Assembly: GCA_038503065.1 (NCBI GenBank)
Contig: JBCAMK010000012.1
Location: 248,001-312,000, forward strand
DNA from: Paragyromitra xinjiangensis
Taxonomy: Eukaryota; Ascomycota; Pezizomycetes; Pezizales; Discinaceae
Direction: 5' to 3'
Length of the DNA stretch: 64,000 nt
The position numbers and the translations under genes were made by a program. The notes below the pieces were generated by a model that was given only the letters and a program-made list of their open reading frames with translations, did not search any database and was not told the DNA's origin. Positions 46,774-58,850 of this stretch are shown piece by piece; positions within the stretch are counted from its first letter, which is position 1, and every line of letters starts with the position of its first letter.

Positions 46774-49700
46774 TTGGATAGTGTTCATCTTGTATATTTC
46801 ATATCTCTAGGCGGCGTTTTTGTTTCTTGTATCATTATTACAGGGCAGGGAAATCATCTCCCTTCCGCTCAGCCATCCTTCGATCTGAAAGGCAAATGGC
46901 TCTCTTTTCTTATATTTCCTATTTGTGATTATATTCTTTCTGTTACCTCTGGGGCGCAGCTATTTGTTTCATTAATTTTCTAGTGTCTATAAAAGGGGAC
47001 TTGGGGTGTTAATTCCGGCTTGTAAAAATCTGTTTCATTTTGGTTGTATTTCGATTTCCTACGGGGTCTGCATTTTACATATTTCTTTTGTTACGGTGTG
47101 TTTAAAAAGGTGGTGCCTTGGGCTGGGCTGGGTGAGGTGGTCTATATTGTGCTTTAGGAAAGCGAAAGGAAAAAAAAAAACCAACGAAAAAAGAGAGCAG
47201 TGTCCGCTCGACCGAGCGTTACGACTTGCTTTTGACACATTCTGCATTGTATTGCATCATCATTTTCCTTTGTCGATGTTCCCTGGGCTAGGATGGGTTT
47301 TCCTTTGTGAGGGTTGGGTCTAATCGGTTTTTGCGGTCGTTTCGAATTTTCATTTGTTATCAGGGGTCTCTTTGGCTTTGGCATATGCGGGGCGGTGGGA
47401 ACTAGGAGCGGGGGTTTTTAGAGGGTGATGATATTTCATCTTAAGTGTGAACCTGTTTAAAAAAAGTTTCCTCATGCCATTGAGAGTGCATTTGTTTTTA
47501 CTGTCACTTTTGTCATCTTAATTTCCTTTGTCATCTTCTAGAGAGAGAGAGATCTCAATTGTATTTAATTCGCTACATTAAACTGTAGTTTACATAGGTA
47601 CCTAAGTCACAGAATCTATTATTTATGTGAGCGATTTGGCACATGAAGTTCTCGGGGCTCTCCGTTCCTCTTCTCGGGGTCCTTTTTTGCGATTCCCCCG
47701 ATGCGTCGCAATCACGATACCGCGGGAATTTTGAAAAGAACTTGGAATTGTTGAGCGCGTTTGGTGAACGTGATTTTCCCAGGGCTAGACGTCAGCCCCC
47801 AGTTTGGCCTGCGGCATTATGCAGAACTACAGGCTAACTACAGTTTCTGGAAGTGGTTTGTTCTTTTAGGATTTGAGGAGGGAGGGAGGGGCAATAATAG
47901 AAAAACGCAACGCATGGATCTTGCAGCCGCCTCGGTGCCGCGGCGTAGAGTACATTAGGGTCCTGTCGATGTTCGAGTTGGGCCAGATAAAACAATCATA
48001 AGCATGTAAGTAGATACGACCCCCCCTATCAGCTGCAAGCGTACTGCCTGCAGTATCGAGTTCTGCAATGGAGTACGGAGACATAGGCGAGTGGGCATCT
48101 GATCATCTCCATGCGCTTCGGTTTCGCCTATATGTGCAGTACTATACCACTGCGTATGTACTGTACAGATAGCACTGTACTTCTCCTCATCCCCCCCCTA
48201 TCAACTGCAGTTCCGAGTTACAGAAGCGAGTGATCTGTGCCTGTGCCTGAACTGTGCCTTTTCCAGCCGGTACCAGTGTTCCAACCCCCCCGGCATGGCG
48301 TCGCTCACTAAAGTAGGTACTTGGTGTAATAAAGCCCCTCATACGAAATAATGCATAGAAGCCGAAAAAAACCGTTACTAGCATCTTTTCCTAGCTAGTT
48401 GAGACGGATGGCGCTTTTTGAGGGGGCCCTCTCATATTACAGCTGATAGGTTCTAGAGGCCGATAGAAAAAACCGTTACATGTTAGGGTAAACGGCCCCT
48501 CAACCGGGCCGTAAAGCAGGAATTGGCAACACCAACACAATAGGAGAACAATTATGCAGTTGACGCTGCAATTCGATATGACGATGTCACGCTCGTTAAG
48601 TAAGATGGGTATGAGACTACGTAACGACGTAGTAAAAAAGGTTGCCAGATTCTTCGCTGAGGTCTCGACTCTCCGCCGCGGGCTGACTGGACGCTCTCGA
48701 TACGGGTAGGCACGTGTATGCACACGAATACTCTACATATGTGCTGCTGTAACCCGCGTGAGGGGGTGTTTTTGGTAGGGTCGTACTTTTCGCCTATATA
48801 CTTTTCCCCCCCTGTCGTGCCCGCCCGGAGTCCAGGTTATGGCCACATTGACGAGTTTTATTATCGTCTGTAAGCTGTAGCTGCGGGGGCTTAATCGCTT
48901 CAACAGTTTCCCGGTTGCTGCAATTGTAAGAATAGTAGTACATGCAAGCCGGTCATTTGCCCGAGGAGTATTTGCTTTGTTGTTGTGAAAAAAAAGAATC
49001 GGAAAAGAAAACAACAGAAACTCAGCGACTGGGTCCTTTTCCTCTTCTCTCCCACCGTCATCAAGAAAATAATTCCCGCATCATGGTTTAGCTTGTAAAC
49101 TACTCCTTTCTGTGCCTACGGCACATAGTGTAGCTGGGTAATTTAGCGTAAAGACGCTCTTCCTTGTTGTCTACGAAGAGGTCTAGCTACTAATATCAGA
49201 ATAACCGGCAGTCTGGCTATGCCGCATGCAGAAAGCGATGTTTGTGGTAAGGTAAACCAATACGGGTTAGACTGGTACGAAGCAGGTCTGCCGATCCGGC
49301 TTCTCAACGATCTGCAGGGGCTCAAAAACAGTCTCTAAGCCTGTTTAGGGATGTGTAACAAATTATTCGGAATCCTCGTCAGTACGAGCTCGTCACCGCT
49401 GGTATTTAATCTAAACATATACTAAACCCATGTCCCGTTATACTTTATCAACACACCCGGAGTTTCGGAGAACATGTGGGAAATCTGTCAGTCCGACTCA
49501 GCTCGACAACGCAACGCGAAATCTGACGAAACAACACGGTTGGAACCGATGGATGAGATGGCTTTTCTCAATCCCGCGGATAGATGGAAGCAGATTGCGA
49601 ATGTGGGTGTCTAAAGTTCGCTTGAATGTACTACTGCACGGCTTGCATAGCAGCTTCTGATCTCTTAAGTCGTGCTGCAGCCAACTTGGGTGATGTTGAC

Positions 49701-50130
49701 TGGTCGATTATGGATAGAGATAGCTGGACGGGAAGTACTACGATAATTGAGGGTCCTTCTTTCCACGGACCGGCCGGAAACTCGCGATTACATTACTTTG
49801 AGGACGGAATACTCCAGTCGGAATGTATGTACTAACCATTCTGAGACCTTTATGGCTCCGAGACAATTTGTCCCAGGGAATGTTGATGATCTTGATTTTC
49901 TCAGAGCAGATCAAAAAGGATAAATGCTGGGATATAGATACGTGATTTACAGTGTATGTTTATCATTCTAATCTCGGTCCTTAATTCAGGTATAACCCAA
50001 CCGACCCGGACGGATGACAAACTTAACTCGGACTCTCAGCGCTTGCCGTGCCGTACCCGAGGTTGGAAACTACCATGCTGCTTGGGCCCGACTTCGGTCT
50101 GTCCGCTTACTGTTGTATATTCGTAGATCT
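46774..50130. other. Gene-poor interval
   Basis: The first 600 bases are T-rich and look like the CRIB gene 3' untranslated region and beyond. No supported gene follows. Open frames are short and overlap on both strands. Confidence 0.45.
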
Positions 50131-50160
50131 GGGGGGGGGGGGGCGGGGGATATCGGGGGA
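50131..50160 (+). repeat. Long G-run, possible G-quadruplex
   Basis: Thirteen consecutive G residues are followed, after single or few-base breaks, by two further runs of five G. This density could form an intramolecular quadruplex on the plus strand. Confidence 0.6.
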
Positions 50161-52440
50161 TCCGAATGCGTGAGATTGATTAATGTTGGGGTACCTCCTT
50201 GCCAAAGTTATACTCTTTTTCAAAAGAGGGAAGTATGGCAAAACTATTTTTATTGTGACAGTTTGGAGGTGGGAAATTCTACCGATGGTCCAATGGGAAT
50301 TGCAGAGAAACTTGGGGTATATCTACCAGATGCTTTGGGGTATCTACCTATTCCCAGACGTTGTTATCAAGAGGCTTTGGGTGTGACCACGTCAGCTATC
50401 ACCGATGGTTATCTTTCAAATAATGGATAGGTTGGGTCTGGTAGTTAAAAATCTACCAGTCGTTGCCGTCACGCTTCCGTTTCTGGACAATCTACTATTG
50501 TTGCCAAGAGACGATAACCCTAACCCTTTATCGCACAGCCAGAGACGGGTTACCTCCCGATTGATACGTTGCATTATTCCATCACATATGATCGGGAAAA
50601 AAGGATCCAGATCTGCGGATATTTTTCCAGAATTATTGTATACAAGGATAAGATGTGACCCGAATTCCAGGAACTGCTATCGAGTAATAAGATGCTCTAG
50701 AACTCCTATATATGCAATTAATATAATCGGATGCAGATTTACCGTGAGATTATGTTTTGTCTCGTGCTCTTGTCTGAGCTACATGCACCTATTTAGGGTC
50801 CCACTCTTGGCAAATATTACGTTTTGCTTAGATGTCGAAGGATTTTCGATTACACCGTTCCTGCAGCAGATGCTGTTTTTTTTGCGTGCATTTATTGTTT
50901 CGTTGCACAAAGGTGGATGGGTCGCCAATTCAGTCAAAATGCAAACGAATTGCCTATTCTCATGAAACCGTAGGTACTCCTACCCGCGGCCACGTACGTG
51001 AGTAGCCGCCTCGGAGAAAGTATGGAGCATAAGCACTGCCCTGGTTTTTTGTTTGAGGGGGGAGCTTAAACTGACACTTCGGTAGCACAGATCGGTGCAG
51101 CCCCACTCCGATGCCTCCGAGTGTGGAGATACGAGTGTAAATAATCCGGAGCCCCCGGTACTTATTGGTACGGTACATGTGGCGACAAAAGGGTTTTTTG
51201 TGTTGATGTATTTACATGCATCAGCCTTATGCATAAGCATTTTTCTCGGCAGTTATTCTCCGCATTTGTACTCTCGTTTTTTTCTGAGACACGGGTACTT
51301 GCAGCTTACATCTGCAGTCTTAATCAGTAAAGTCGACTTTTGCCATTATCGATTAGGGAAGAGGGGTACAAAAAATTCTAAGATCGTTTGTTTTTGTAAC
51401 CATGTTTGTTTTTCTGCGCAGAAAAAGCTGGTTATACGTAATGAGCTAAATTTGTCGCAGCTGGAAGCCACAGTTTGGGGGTGAGACTACACACAATGCC
51501 CGCTGACGTGGCAGTATACCGGAACATAGAGTTATACAAATACAAGCTCTACCTCTTCTCTTTTTGTACTTAGTTGTTACGTTTCACTTCGTTGCATGTG
51601 TATCATTGCTTTTCTCTAATTCCGAACATAATTTCCTCTAGTCAGACATCAATCGCTGGCCACGGTTTTAATGCTTCCTACTTTGTATCCCATTTGAGAC
51701 GAGATACAAATGCAAGTCTGGCGAGTGGCAATGGCGTTTTAGAAGTCATACTACCCGTCGGCGGGAAACAGACTGTTGATAAAACGACTGTCTGACCGCA
51801 GTATTAATGAATGTTTGTTTAACAATTAAGACAAGCTGAAAATACCGGGCGGGAGAGTCTATAAGACACAGGAAAGTAGAAACATGAGCTGAAGTCTTTG
51901 AATTTTCATTGTCTTTTAGATAGGAGAAGGACTCCCGCTTTGTGCACAAAGCGACCAAATAGACGAGGCGAGGAGTGCCCGGATAGAGGGGCAAGGTTAT
52001 TACTGTCTCAGTTGCTTACCTTGGTACTTGCCATTTCGTTACCCGCCGTGTGCAACTTGTTATCACGTATTGTCATTCGGGGTTTGTTGTGGGTCTAATT
52101 ATGCTTGCTGGGCGTCTAAGACTTTCGTTTTCTGATATGTACGGTCTCTGCACTTGTTAGTATATTGTTACTTGTAGTGATTTTATTTGGGTTATTACTA
52201 TTTGGAAGTAATCACTCGATTGGGTTTTACGTGATATAAGATAGGTACTGCAGTGTCAGTACGGTATAGAAAGCCTTCTTTGAATTCTGAGTTACATATA
52301 AAACATGTGACATTTTTTGAGGGGAGACTGTGACAGACAAAAAGTGAGAGCTGGAATAAAATACAAAAATCTGCTTACATTAGGTTGGTAGGCTTTTCAC
52401 CAACCTGATCAAACGATAAGCTCAAAAGGAAATTCATCCA
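50161..52440. other. Gene-poor interval
   Basis: Two adjacent frames (50014-50430 and 50405-50965, plus strand) have somewhat protein-like stretches but no motif. I treat them as unproven. Nothing else was recognised. Confidence 0.4.
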
Positions 52441-53484
52441 TCATTTATAACATTCGGGCAACTGCGGCGTGCCATACTTCTCGCTGTGCACTAACTCTTT
52501 CATCCCAACATTCTTCGACCTCATCGCAAGCTCATATGCTGTAAACCCGGCGTTGTTCTCAACATCCAAAGATGCCCCTTCGTTTAACAGAATCTCAACT
52601 ACATGAGGATGCCCAGTGATTGCATGATGCATCACGGTATCACCTTCGTTATCCACAATATCCATACTGCCTTTGTATTCCAACAGGTATCTCAAAGAGA
52701 TAATACTGTCGTTAACAAGTCCTGAATCAACGATATTAACGTTAAACCTCACCACCTGGTGAATTGGCGTGGTCCCATCAGTGGCCTGAATATCAATAAC
52801 GGCTCCATTTAAAAGCAGTATGGCAATTGCATCTGGTCGCTTCGTCCTCGCAGCGAGATGAAGTGGCATATCTCCAGTATCGAAAGTGCGTGCGTGGATT
52901 TTAGCTCCATGACTCATGAGCATCTTGACGGCTGTTGCATATCCTCCATGAGCGGCATAGTGGAGTGGAGTTCGACCGAAGTAGTTTGTCCGGGCGTTAA
53001 CATCGGCTCCTCCTTTCTTTATGAGCAACTCCATGATCCCAATGTGGCCGATTTTTGCTGCGAGGTGGAGTGGTGAATAACTGGTGAATCCTTTGACATA
53101 GTTGACTTTGATACCGAGGTTTTTACCCTTTTCAAGCAACACTTTGACTACATTATGGCGACCTTTCCATGCAGCAAAATGGATCGCTGCATGTCCTTGA
53201 CGGTTACACTCGTTGATATCGGTCCCATTGTCGACGAGGATTGCTACCAGATCTGCATATCCGCTCTTTGCAGCCCAAAGGATGATGATCTTGGAGTATC
53301 TGTTGCGCTTGACGACGGCTTCCAGGACTGGGAGGAGGGGAAGGGCGAGATCGTGAGGATACGCTTCAATGAGGTTCTTGAGCGAGATACCATCAAGATC
53401 TCCAACCACTTGGAGGAGAAGCTCTCTTGGGATATTAAGGAGGGGAGGGGCTGGGAACTTGATCTCGTTCCTTGAAGGAGGCAT
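52441..53484 (-). CDS. F-box-like ankyrin repeat protein
   Basis: This single-exon gene encodes 347 residues. The N-terminus (PPLLNIPRELLLQVVGDLDG) resembles an F-box helix, which would link to SCF ubiquitin ligases; it is short, so this is tentative. From about residue 70 there are seven or so ankyrin repeats with the usual signatures: GHAAIHFAAWKGRHNVVKVL, SPLHLAAKIGHIGIMELLI, TPLHYAAHGGYATAVKMLM, MPLHLAARTKRPDAIAILLL and TVMHHAITGHPHVVEILL. Ankyrin arrays bind proteins; the partner cannot be read. Fungi encode many such genes, often fast-evolving. No signal peptide or membrane segment is present, and no functional link to its neighbours is apparent. Confidence 0.82.
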   Translation of the reverse strand: MPPSRNEIKFPAPPLLNIPRELLLQVVGDLDGISLKNLIEAYPHDLALPLLPVLEAVVKRNRYSKIIILWAAKSGYADLVAILVDNGTDINECNRQGHAAIHFAAWKGRHNVVKVLLEKGKNLGIKVNYVKGFTSYSPLHLAAKIGHIGIMELLIKKGGADVNARTNYFGRTPLHYAAHGGYATAVKMLMSHGAKIHARTFDTGDMPLHLAARTKRPDAIAILLLNGAVIDIQATDGTTPIHQVVRFNVNIVDSGLVNDSIISLRYLLEYKGSMDIVDNEGDTVMHHAITGHPHVVEILLNEGASLDVENNAGFTAYELAMRSKNVGMKELVHSEKYGTPQLPECYK

Positions 53485-54527
53485 TTTATTAAGGGGATGG
53501 TTTGAGGATTTAGTTATCGTGGACTCTACGAGATGAAGTAGAGGACGAAGATGAGATGAATATCAGAATGGGAGAAGGGCTTTGGTCCAATGTCACTGAA
53601 TATATATCCCACCATGGGCAGAGGAGGCTCCGATATTTTTTTATTTTTCCCCTTTCGCCGAGTGACTACTAATGATCTGCGAATAGTTACTTAGTTGGGT
53701 ATATTCGCTTTGCTAGAATATGGCTCGGCGAGCAGGGGCGGAATTTGAATGGAAGCGTTGGAATTCTTCGAACGGGGTTGTACCTGGGCTGTAAGTGAAG
53801 TACGGGCCTTGGTAGTAGAATTTTTGGAAAGTTCTTTATTGTTGTAAATTGGAATTACCTAGATTTACCGTAGTATTTATGCGCGTAGATGCACTTAGCT
53901 TTCTTCGGACATGGTTGATAGATAAGTTTCTTTGCTGTAAGCGGACGGGTACGAAATACCAAAGGGATGACTAGCGCAAGGTTATTTGGTATTGGGAGAT
54001 GGTGGGATAAACCTACATTATGGCTCTTGGAGTCTTCGTGGTGAGCACAGGGTGAAGTGGTAAATTTTACACTCTCGCAGGACTCATTGTCTTTCACGTC
54101 TCGTTTTTCTCGTCACGACCCGTCACTCACGTGTGGAGATATTGCTTCCTAAGTCCGTATGCTTCCCTATTGCCTATAGGCTTTTCTTTGTTCGTTCCTC
54201 TCGTTTTTCCCGTTGTTTAGGCCGCTAAGGTTACTAGGATATTTGGTATACGCCCAGTTACGGTGTATTGGTGTTAGTGTTATTCCGATTGGCTAGGATA
54301 CTGTATATAGAGGGACACTTTGCCCTTCTCTTTGCTCTCCGTCTTTTATAATTCACTTCACTATGCAGCTCGGTATCCAGTGCCAATACCACTATTTATT
54401 CTCAATACGCAATTTTCATCCTCGGATAGGCTGTAATCTTAGAGGATAGTCCTCTTTATAAAGATTGGGTGCTGTAATGATGTATACAAACTGCAGTGCA
54501 TACAAATTCCAGCCAAACGACATGCCT
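53485..54527. other. Promoter of ankyrin gene and intergenic DNA
   Basis: The interval separates the start of the ankyrin gene from the 3' end of the GH43 gene. An 80-codon minus-strand frame at 53855-54097 is not supported. A TATATATC stretch near 53600 may be a core promoter element of the ankyrin gene. Confidence 0.45.
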
Positions 54528-56365
54528 CTACGAAACCGGCACCAAGATTCGATCGACATCCGGAGCTATAGATTCCATTAGTACAAGGGATTTGGACTTG
54601 AAGGGCCTCCGGACATGGAAAAGCAAGAACGTACCATAAGCCCCATTAACACCGGCGACTAACAACGTGTTTGACGACCCACTGTTTAAGTTCGCCGTGA
54701 TACTTGCCACCCCAGTAGTTTGTCCACCCCCGGAGGGAACGAAGGCGACTCTCTGCTTCACACCATTTACTGTGACATCTGCAATTCTTTGAGTTGTGTC
54801 TCCGTTAGTAAACCGCATGCGGATAGTCGTGCGGGTTGTCGCAGAAGAGGAGACGCCATTGAACTGGAGAGTTGCGCCAGCGCTGCCGCCAATGTAGCCA
54901 ACTGCTGTGGTACCAGAACAATCGGTGCAGGAGACGAGTTGCGTACTGCTGCTACGGGTGTTGGTGGTGGATTCGCCTTCGTAGGAGTTATCTGAAGGCG
55001 GGGTGGACCAGGTACCCGCTGCGGCATTGATAACCCAGTTATAGTACCAGGTCTAGGTTGGATGGTTAGCTGATGTTTTAACAGTCACTCTGCGAGGCTG
55101 GTATGCTTACTATTGAGGCAGTTGTTCCGGATATCGTGAGTGGCAACCAAACGTAGCTATTGGCGTGAATATCAGCAAGAGGTATAAACCCCATCCCTTC
55201 ATAGGGTGACATACGTGGAAGACATCAGGTTGCCTGAAACCCATCGATCACCCATATAACTAGATTCATGCTTAGTATAAAGTCTTGGAACTTGGTCTCT
55301 TTTAGCGTTTAGCTCTTACATAAACGAATCGCCAAGTGGAAGAATATAGGTTGTCTGGGATGTATAAGTCTTAGCTCCTGAGGGTGCAACTGAATTAAAT
55401 GAAGTTAGTAGAGTCTCAAATTGGCTTTTAGGGCAATGATTTTCTTACAGTTTGCCCATGCTGACCATGGCCCAGCTAAGCTTGTTGCGGTGGAGTATTT
55501 ATTGTCGTTCGCGTCTGCATATTGGTAAGTATAATATATAGGAAAGAGGAAATCAATTCGCAATGTACCCCATCCTGTAAGTTGGCTGGCAAACATAAAG
55601 TATACCCCATTCTTTTTGATGACCGCAGGAGCTTCATATTTCTCTGCCCATGTATATACGTTCGATACGACACTCAAGTAATCGGCAGAAAGCTTATCAA
55701 TGCGAAGCCCATTGACTCTCTGCAGGAAGACGTAATTTGGATCAGTCATGTCAATGATTATATTATGTTTTGAAGGATTAAGAGCACTTACGTCTTCGGT
55801 TAGGAGATATGCAGATCCATCATCATCCTTATAAAGGCCCATATCCCTGGACTGGAATCCTAGCGGCTGGAAGCTTTCCCTGTAGGTGTAGCTTCCACAA
55901 ACGCTGCTACTCGTCGCAACACCGACCTTTGCCTCCCCGTAACTGCTGGAATCGATATGCATGTACATAACATATTGCTGGGTATTGGAATTATAGATGA
56001 CCTTTGGTCTCTCGACGACCCTGCTTGGGCCAAGATCGCCAGAAGCCTGTAAAGTGAGGAGAGCACCTACATACGTCCATTCAACAAGATTGGTTGAGGA
56101 GTAGCAATTGACTGACTGGAAAGCAGAGCCGTCAAGCTTATTTTCACCGATCATGTACCATGTCGACCCGACTTTGATGATACCGGCTCCGTGGGCTTGG
56201 ATATGTAAACCAGTTCCCGCAGCTGTCCAAGAACCACCAGAAACCTTTTGCTTAAGTTAAATGGCGTTCATCCGGATTGGGATGGGGGAAACGTACGATT
56301 TGTAGAGAGGCGCCGACAGCGCTGGAGAATAGCACAGCCCCTAGGGCAAACACATTCATCAACAT
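54528..56365 (-). CDS. Secreted GH43 galactanase with CBM35-like module
   Basis: This multi-exon gene (about nine exons) starts at ATG 56363-56365 with the signal peptide MLMNVFALGAVLFSSAVGA. The catalytic domain reads HIQAHGAGIIKVGSTWYMIG, NCYSSTNLVEWTYVG, VVERPKVIYNSNTQQYVMYM, SRDMGLYKDDDGSAYLL and AEKYEAPAVIKKNGVYFMFA. This is the pattern of GH43 subfamily 24 enzymes, exo-beta-1,3-galactanases that trim arabinogalactan side chains outside the cell. The C-terminal part (SYEGESTTNT, AVGYIGGSAGATLQF, GAYAPDVDRILVPVS) is a CBM35/CBM6-type sugar-binding module. Introns between catalytic blocks are short, with GTAAGA, GTATGT and GTACGT donors; the last one splits GAY from APD. Reading frames join without stops at every junction I could test. 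It is likely a plant cell-wall or gum-degrading enzyme, which suggests a plant-associated or saprotrophic habit. Confidence 0.83.
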
Positions 56366-57140
56366 AGCTATATCGTGTGTTCTTGTTTTGGAGGTAGCCA
56401 ATCCGTCACAATGATATCCAGAGATAAAAAGCAAGATTTGGCATGTTTCTTCGATTCTTATATACAAAAAAACCGGTACTGGTTTTCCTCGAAACAATCA
56501 GGCTAAAGCGTTTGTTGGAGAAACAGGTATCATCAGCCAATTTCATAAACTCATGGTCGCACATTGATTCTCTCGTACCTTCTTTCCCGGCATATATTTG
56601 GGTGTTAAGTTTCACGTCAATGCTTATTTAGGGAATTTGCGGGGTAGGGTATTATTCGAGGTACCAGCTTCCGTTACTCCGCCAAGGCCAATCATACTTG
56701 CATTCGGGACCTTCGCCGGGGGGCCGAGCATCGGAACCCTAGCACAACCAGGATATAGTAGGGAATAATACAGTAGAGTTGACAAAAGTAGAGGAGACCA
56801 ATCATCGGTATTTTTCCGGCGAGGGGTAGGTAGTTTTTGTAGAAAATCTTGAATGAGTTCATTCTCACGTGGGAACGGGCATAAATGCGAACGGTTGTGA
56901 TCTCGGGCGAAGTAAAGGCCGACGTCAAGCATCAGCCTTAGCCAGGCCCCGTTTGCTACCGGAATAAACCGAACGTGGGGAATTCCCCGCATTATTAGGG
57001 TGGGATAAAATCAGTAATCGGTATCATTTCTAACCTTACACCTCAACCATCTAGAGAGCTTTAACATGAAAATACCTGAGCCAAGACGTAAAACCAACCC
57101 TAGGGTATGAAGCGATTCATAGCGGAGCCTTTCCCGAGAC
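56366..57140. other. Intergenic and GH43 promoter
   Basis: No supported gene. The region lies between the start of the GH43 gene and the 3' end of the DUF89 gene, both on the minus strand. Confidence 0.45.
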
Positions 57141-58850
57141 TTACTTCTTCCCATCCCAAAATTGTACAACAGCCCATTTCCCGCTCCATGCCCATTTCCT
57201 TCCTTCACCCTCTTCGTCATCACTCCTCAGCTCTTCATCCTTGCCTTCCGGAAGCCCCACAACAACATCGGCCTTGCATGTTCTCAGCGCAAGTACTCTT
57301 ATGTCGCTCCCTTGTTCTCCCAATGGACCAATAGCTTCTTCAAATTTAGTTGTGGTATTCCAGTCCGCATCACCAGTTAATTTTCGATAGTTTAGATCTC
57401 CTTTGAAGATACAGAGTTCTGATTTTTTCAGATCTTCAAAGAGAGCTGGAGCAACCTTTGGTAGGCGCCAGTAAGACCCTGCAGTTGTCCAGAATGCATT
57501 TGAGCGGAGGACGAATTGTCCCTCGGCATGGAACTGAGCCCAGCGTGAAAAGAGGAATTCCAAGTCCGCCTTCTGCGCATCGGTCAAAGTTCCTGTTTTC
57601 TCCCCCTCTTTCTTGGGTTCCTCGGATGAGGTGAAGTAAGCTACAGGATCGTGTAGTGCATTTAAGAGGTCAGCGAAGTCTTGGGGAAGAACGTCGCTGA
57701 CGAACCAAGGGAGATTCTTGGGGTGGAATACAACTTCCGTCGCTAGTCCAGCGGCAAGAAGATATCCACTCAAAATCAAGTCTACGAAAAGTTCGAATCC
57801 GGAATTGTCTAGGATGATATCGACTCGTCTTTCTTTCTTGCCCTCGCTTTGTAGCTTGCTGAGAACGTCATAGACCTTTGGGAGATCATTAACAAGGATG
57901 TTCTTTTCGCTGTTCTTTCTTGCTTCACTGCCCTGAAGCTTCTGTATGTCCTCATAAGAAAGGGTTGTCAACAAGCTGAGGTCTGTAGCGTTTCCCCACA
58001 AGCAGATTTCGCACATTTCGATAAAAAGTAGCTTCTTTTTTTCGTCGATTTGCTCAGGAGTGAGTTCCTCATCATTTGTAGGCTCTTCGATGGCTGTAAT
58101 GATTTGGCGATATTTTGAAGCTAGCTCGAGTACTGCGACGAGGGAAGACTTAAAGGTGGTGTGTTTCTGAAGACGGAAAACATCGTGGTGCTGCCATTCC
58201 TTGCTGGTGCTCTTGGCCATGTAGGTTTGTATCCGTCTGAAACCAACAATTGGCAAAAGTTAGATTCGGCATCTGAAGTGGAGTTAGCCGAACAGTCGCA
58301 GGCACTTACCGGTACATGTAACATTCAACAAATAGCCAAGGAACCTCAAACCACTTAGGATACCCGAGAGATTCCAATTCCTCGTTGTATCCTTTTATAT
58401 CTTCTCCACCATCATCTTCCAGTGGTCTATTCCACCAGGAATAAGTATCATTCTCTTAGCTAGGACCTCAATGGCCTCATGTTGACTCCCACTCACGTAA
58501 TCACACGGTCATGCTGCATCTCATACTTCAGCTTCGCGAGCTGCTCTACAATTTTCTTTCCCTCCTTCGTGTACACAGGGTCCTCCGAAGCCGTAGTATG
58601 TCGGAATACATCATCAATAGCTTGGGTCTAACGATTTGCGCTCCCAGTCTCTTGTTAGCTACGCGTCCTTGAGAAGGTGGGAACGGTTGTAGGGTACCAA
58701 TATAACCGGCCACCGATCCCGCACGGAAACATATGCGAATGAAGACTTATCGGAAGTCTCGTAGGCTTCTGTGCCGCTGTTAGTCTACCTTATCTTTCCA
58801 ACAAAGATTTCGGACAATGGTTACAAACTTGTCTTGGTGTCGAATTCCAT
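57141..58850 (-). CDS. DUF89 damage-control phosphatase (ARMT1-like)
   Basis: The main exon, 58236-57141, encodes about 365 residues. At least three short upstream exons add the N-terminus, starting MEFDTKT at 58848-58850 and including SSFAYVSVRDRWPVIL and WFEVPWLFVECYMYR, which joins RIQTYMAKST. The family is DUF89, subfamily III, as in yeast YMR027W and human ARMT1. These are metal-dependent phosphatases acting on damaged sugar phosphates. Motifs visible are the metal/substrate run DIILDNSGFELFVDLILSG, the strand EVVFHPKNLPWFVSDV and the loop IFKGDLNYRKLTGDADW. Length fits the family at about 450-480 residues. The protein should be cytosolic. No disrupted motif was noticed. Exact ends of the small 5' exons near 58690 and 58770 are uncertain. 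Confidence 0.88.

Noticed and set aside
50014..50965. Two overlapping plus-strand frames that might be one spliced gene
   Set aside because: Neither contains a known motif and the first crosses the G-run. Evidence is too weak to call a gene.
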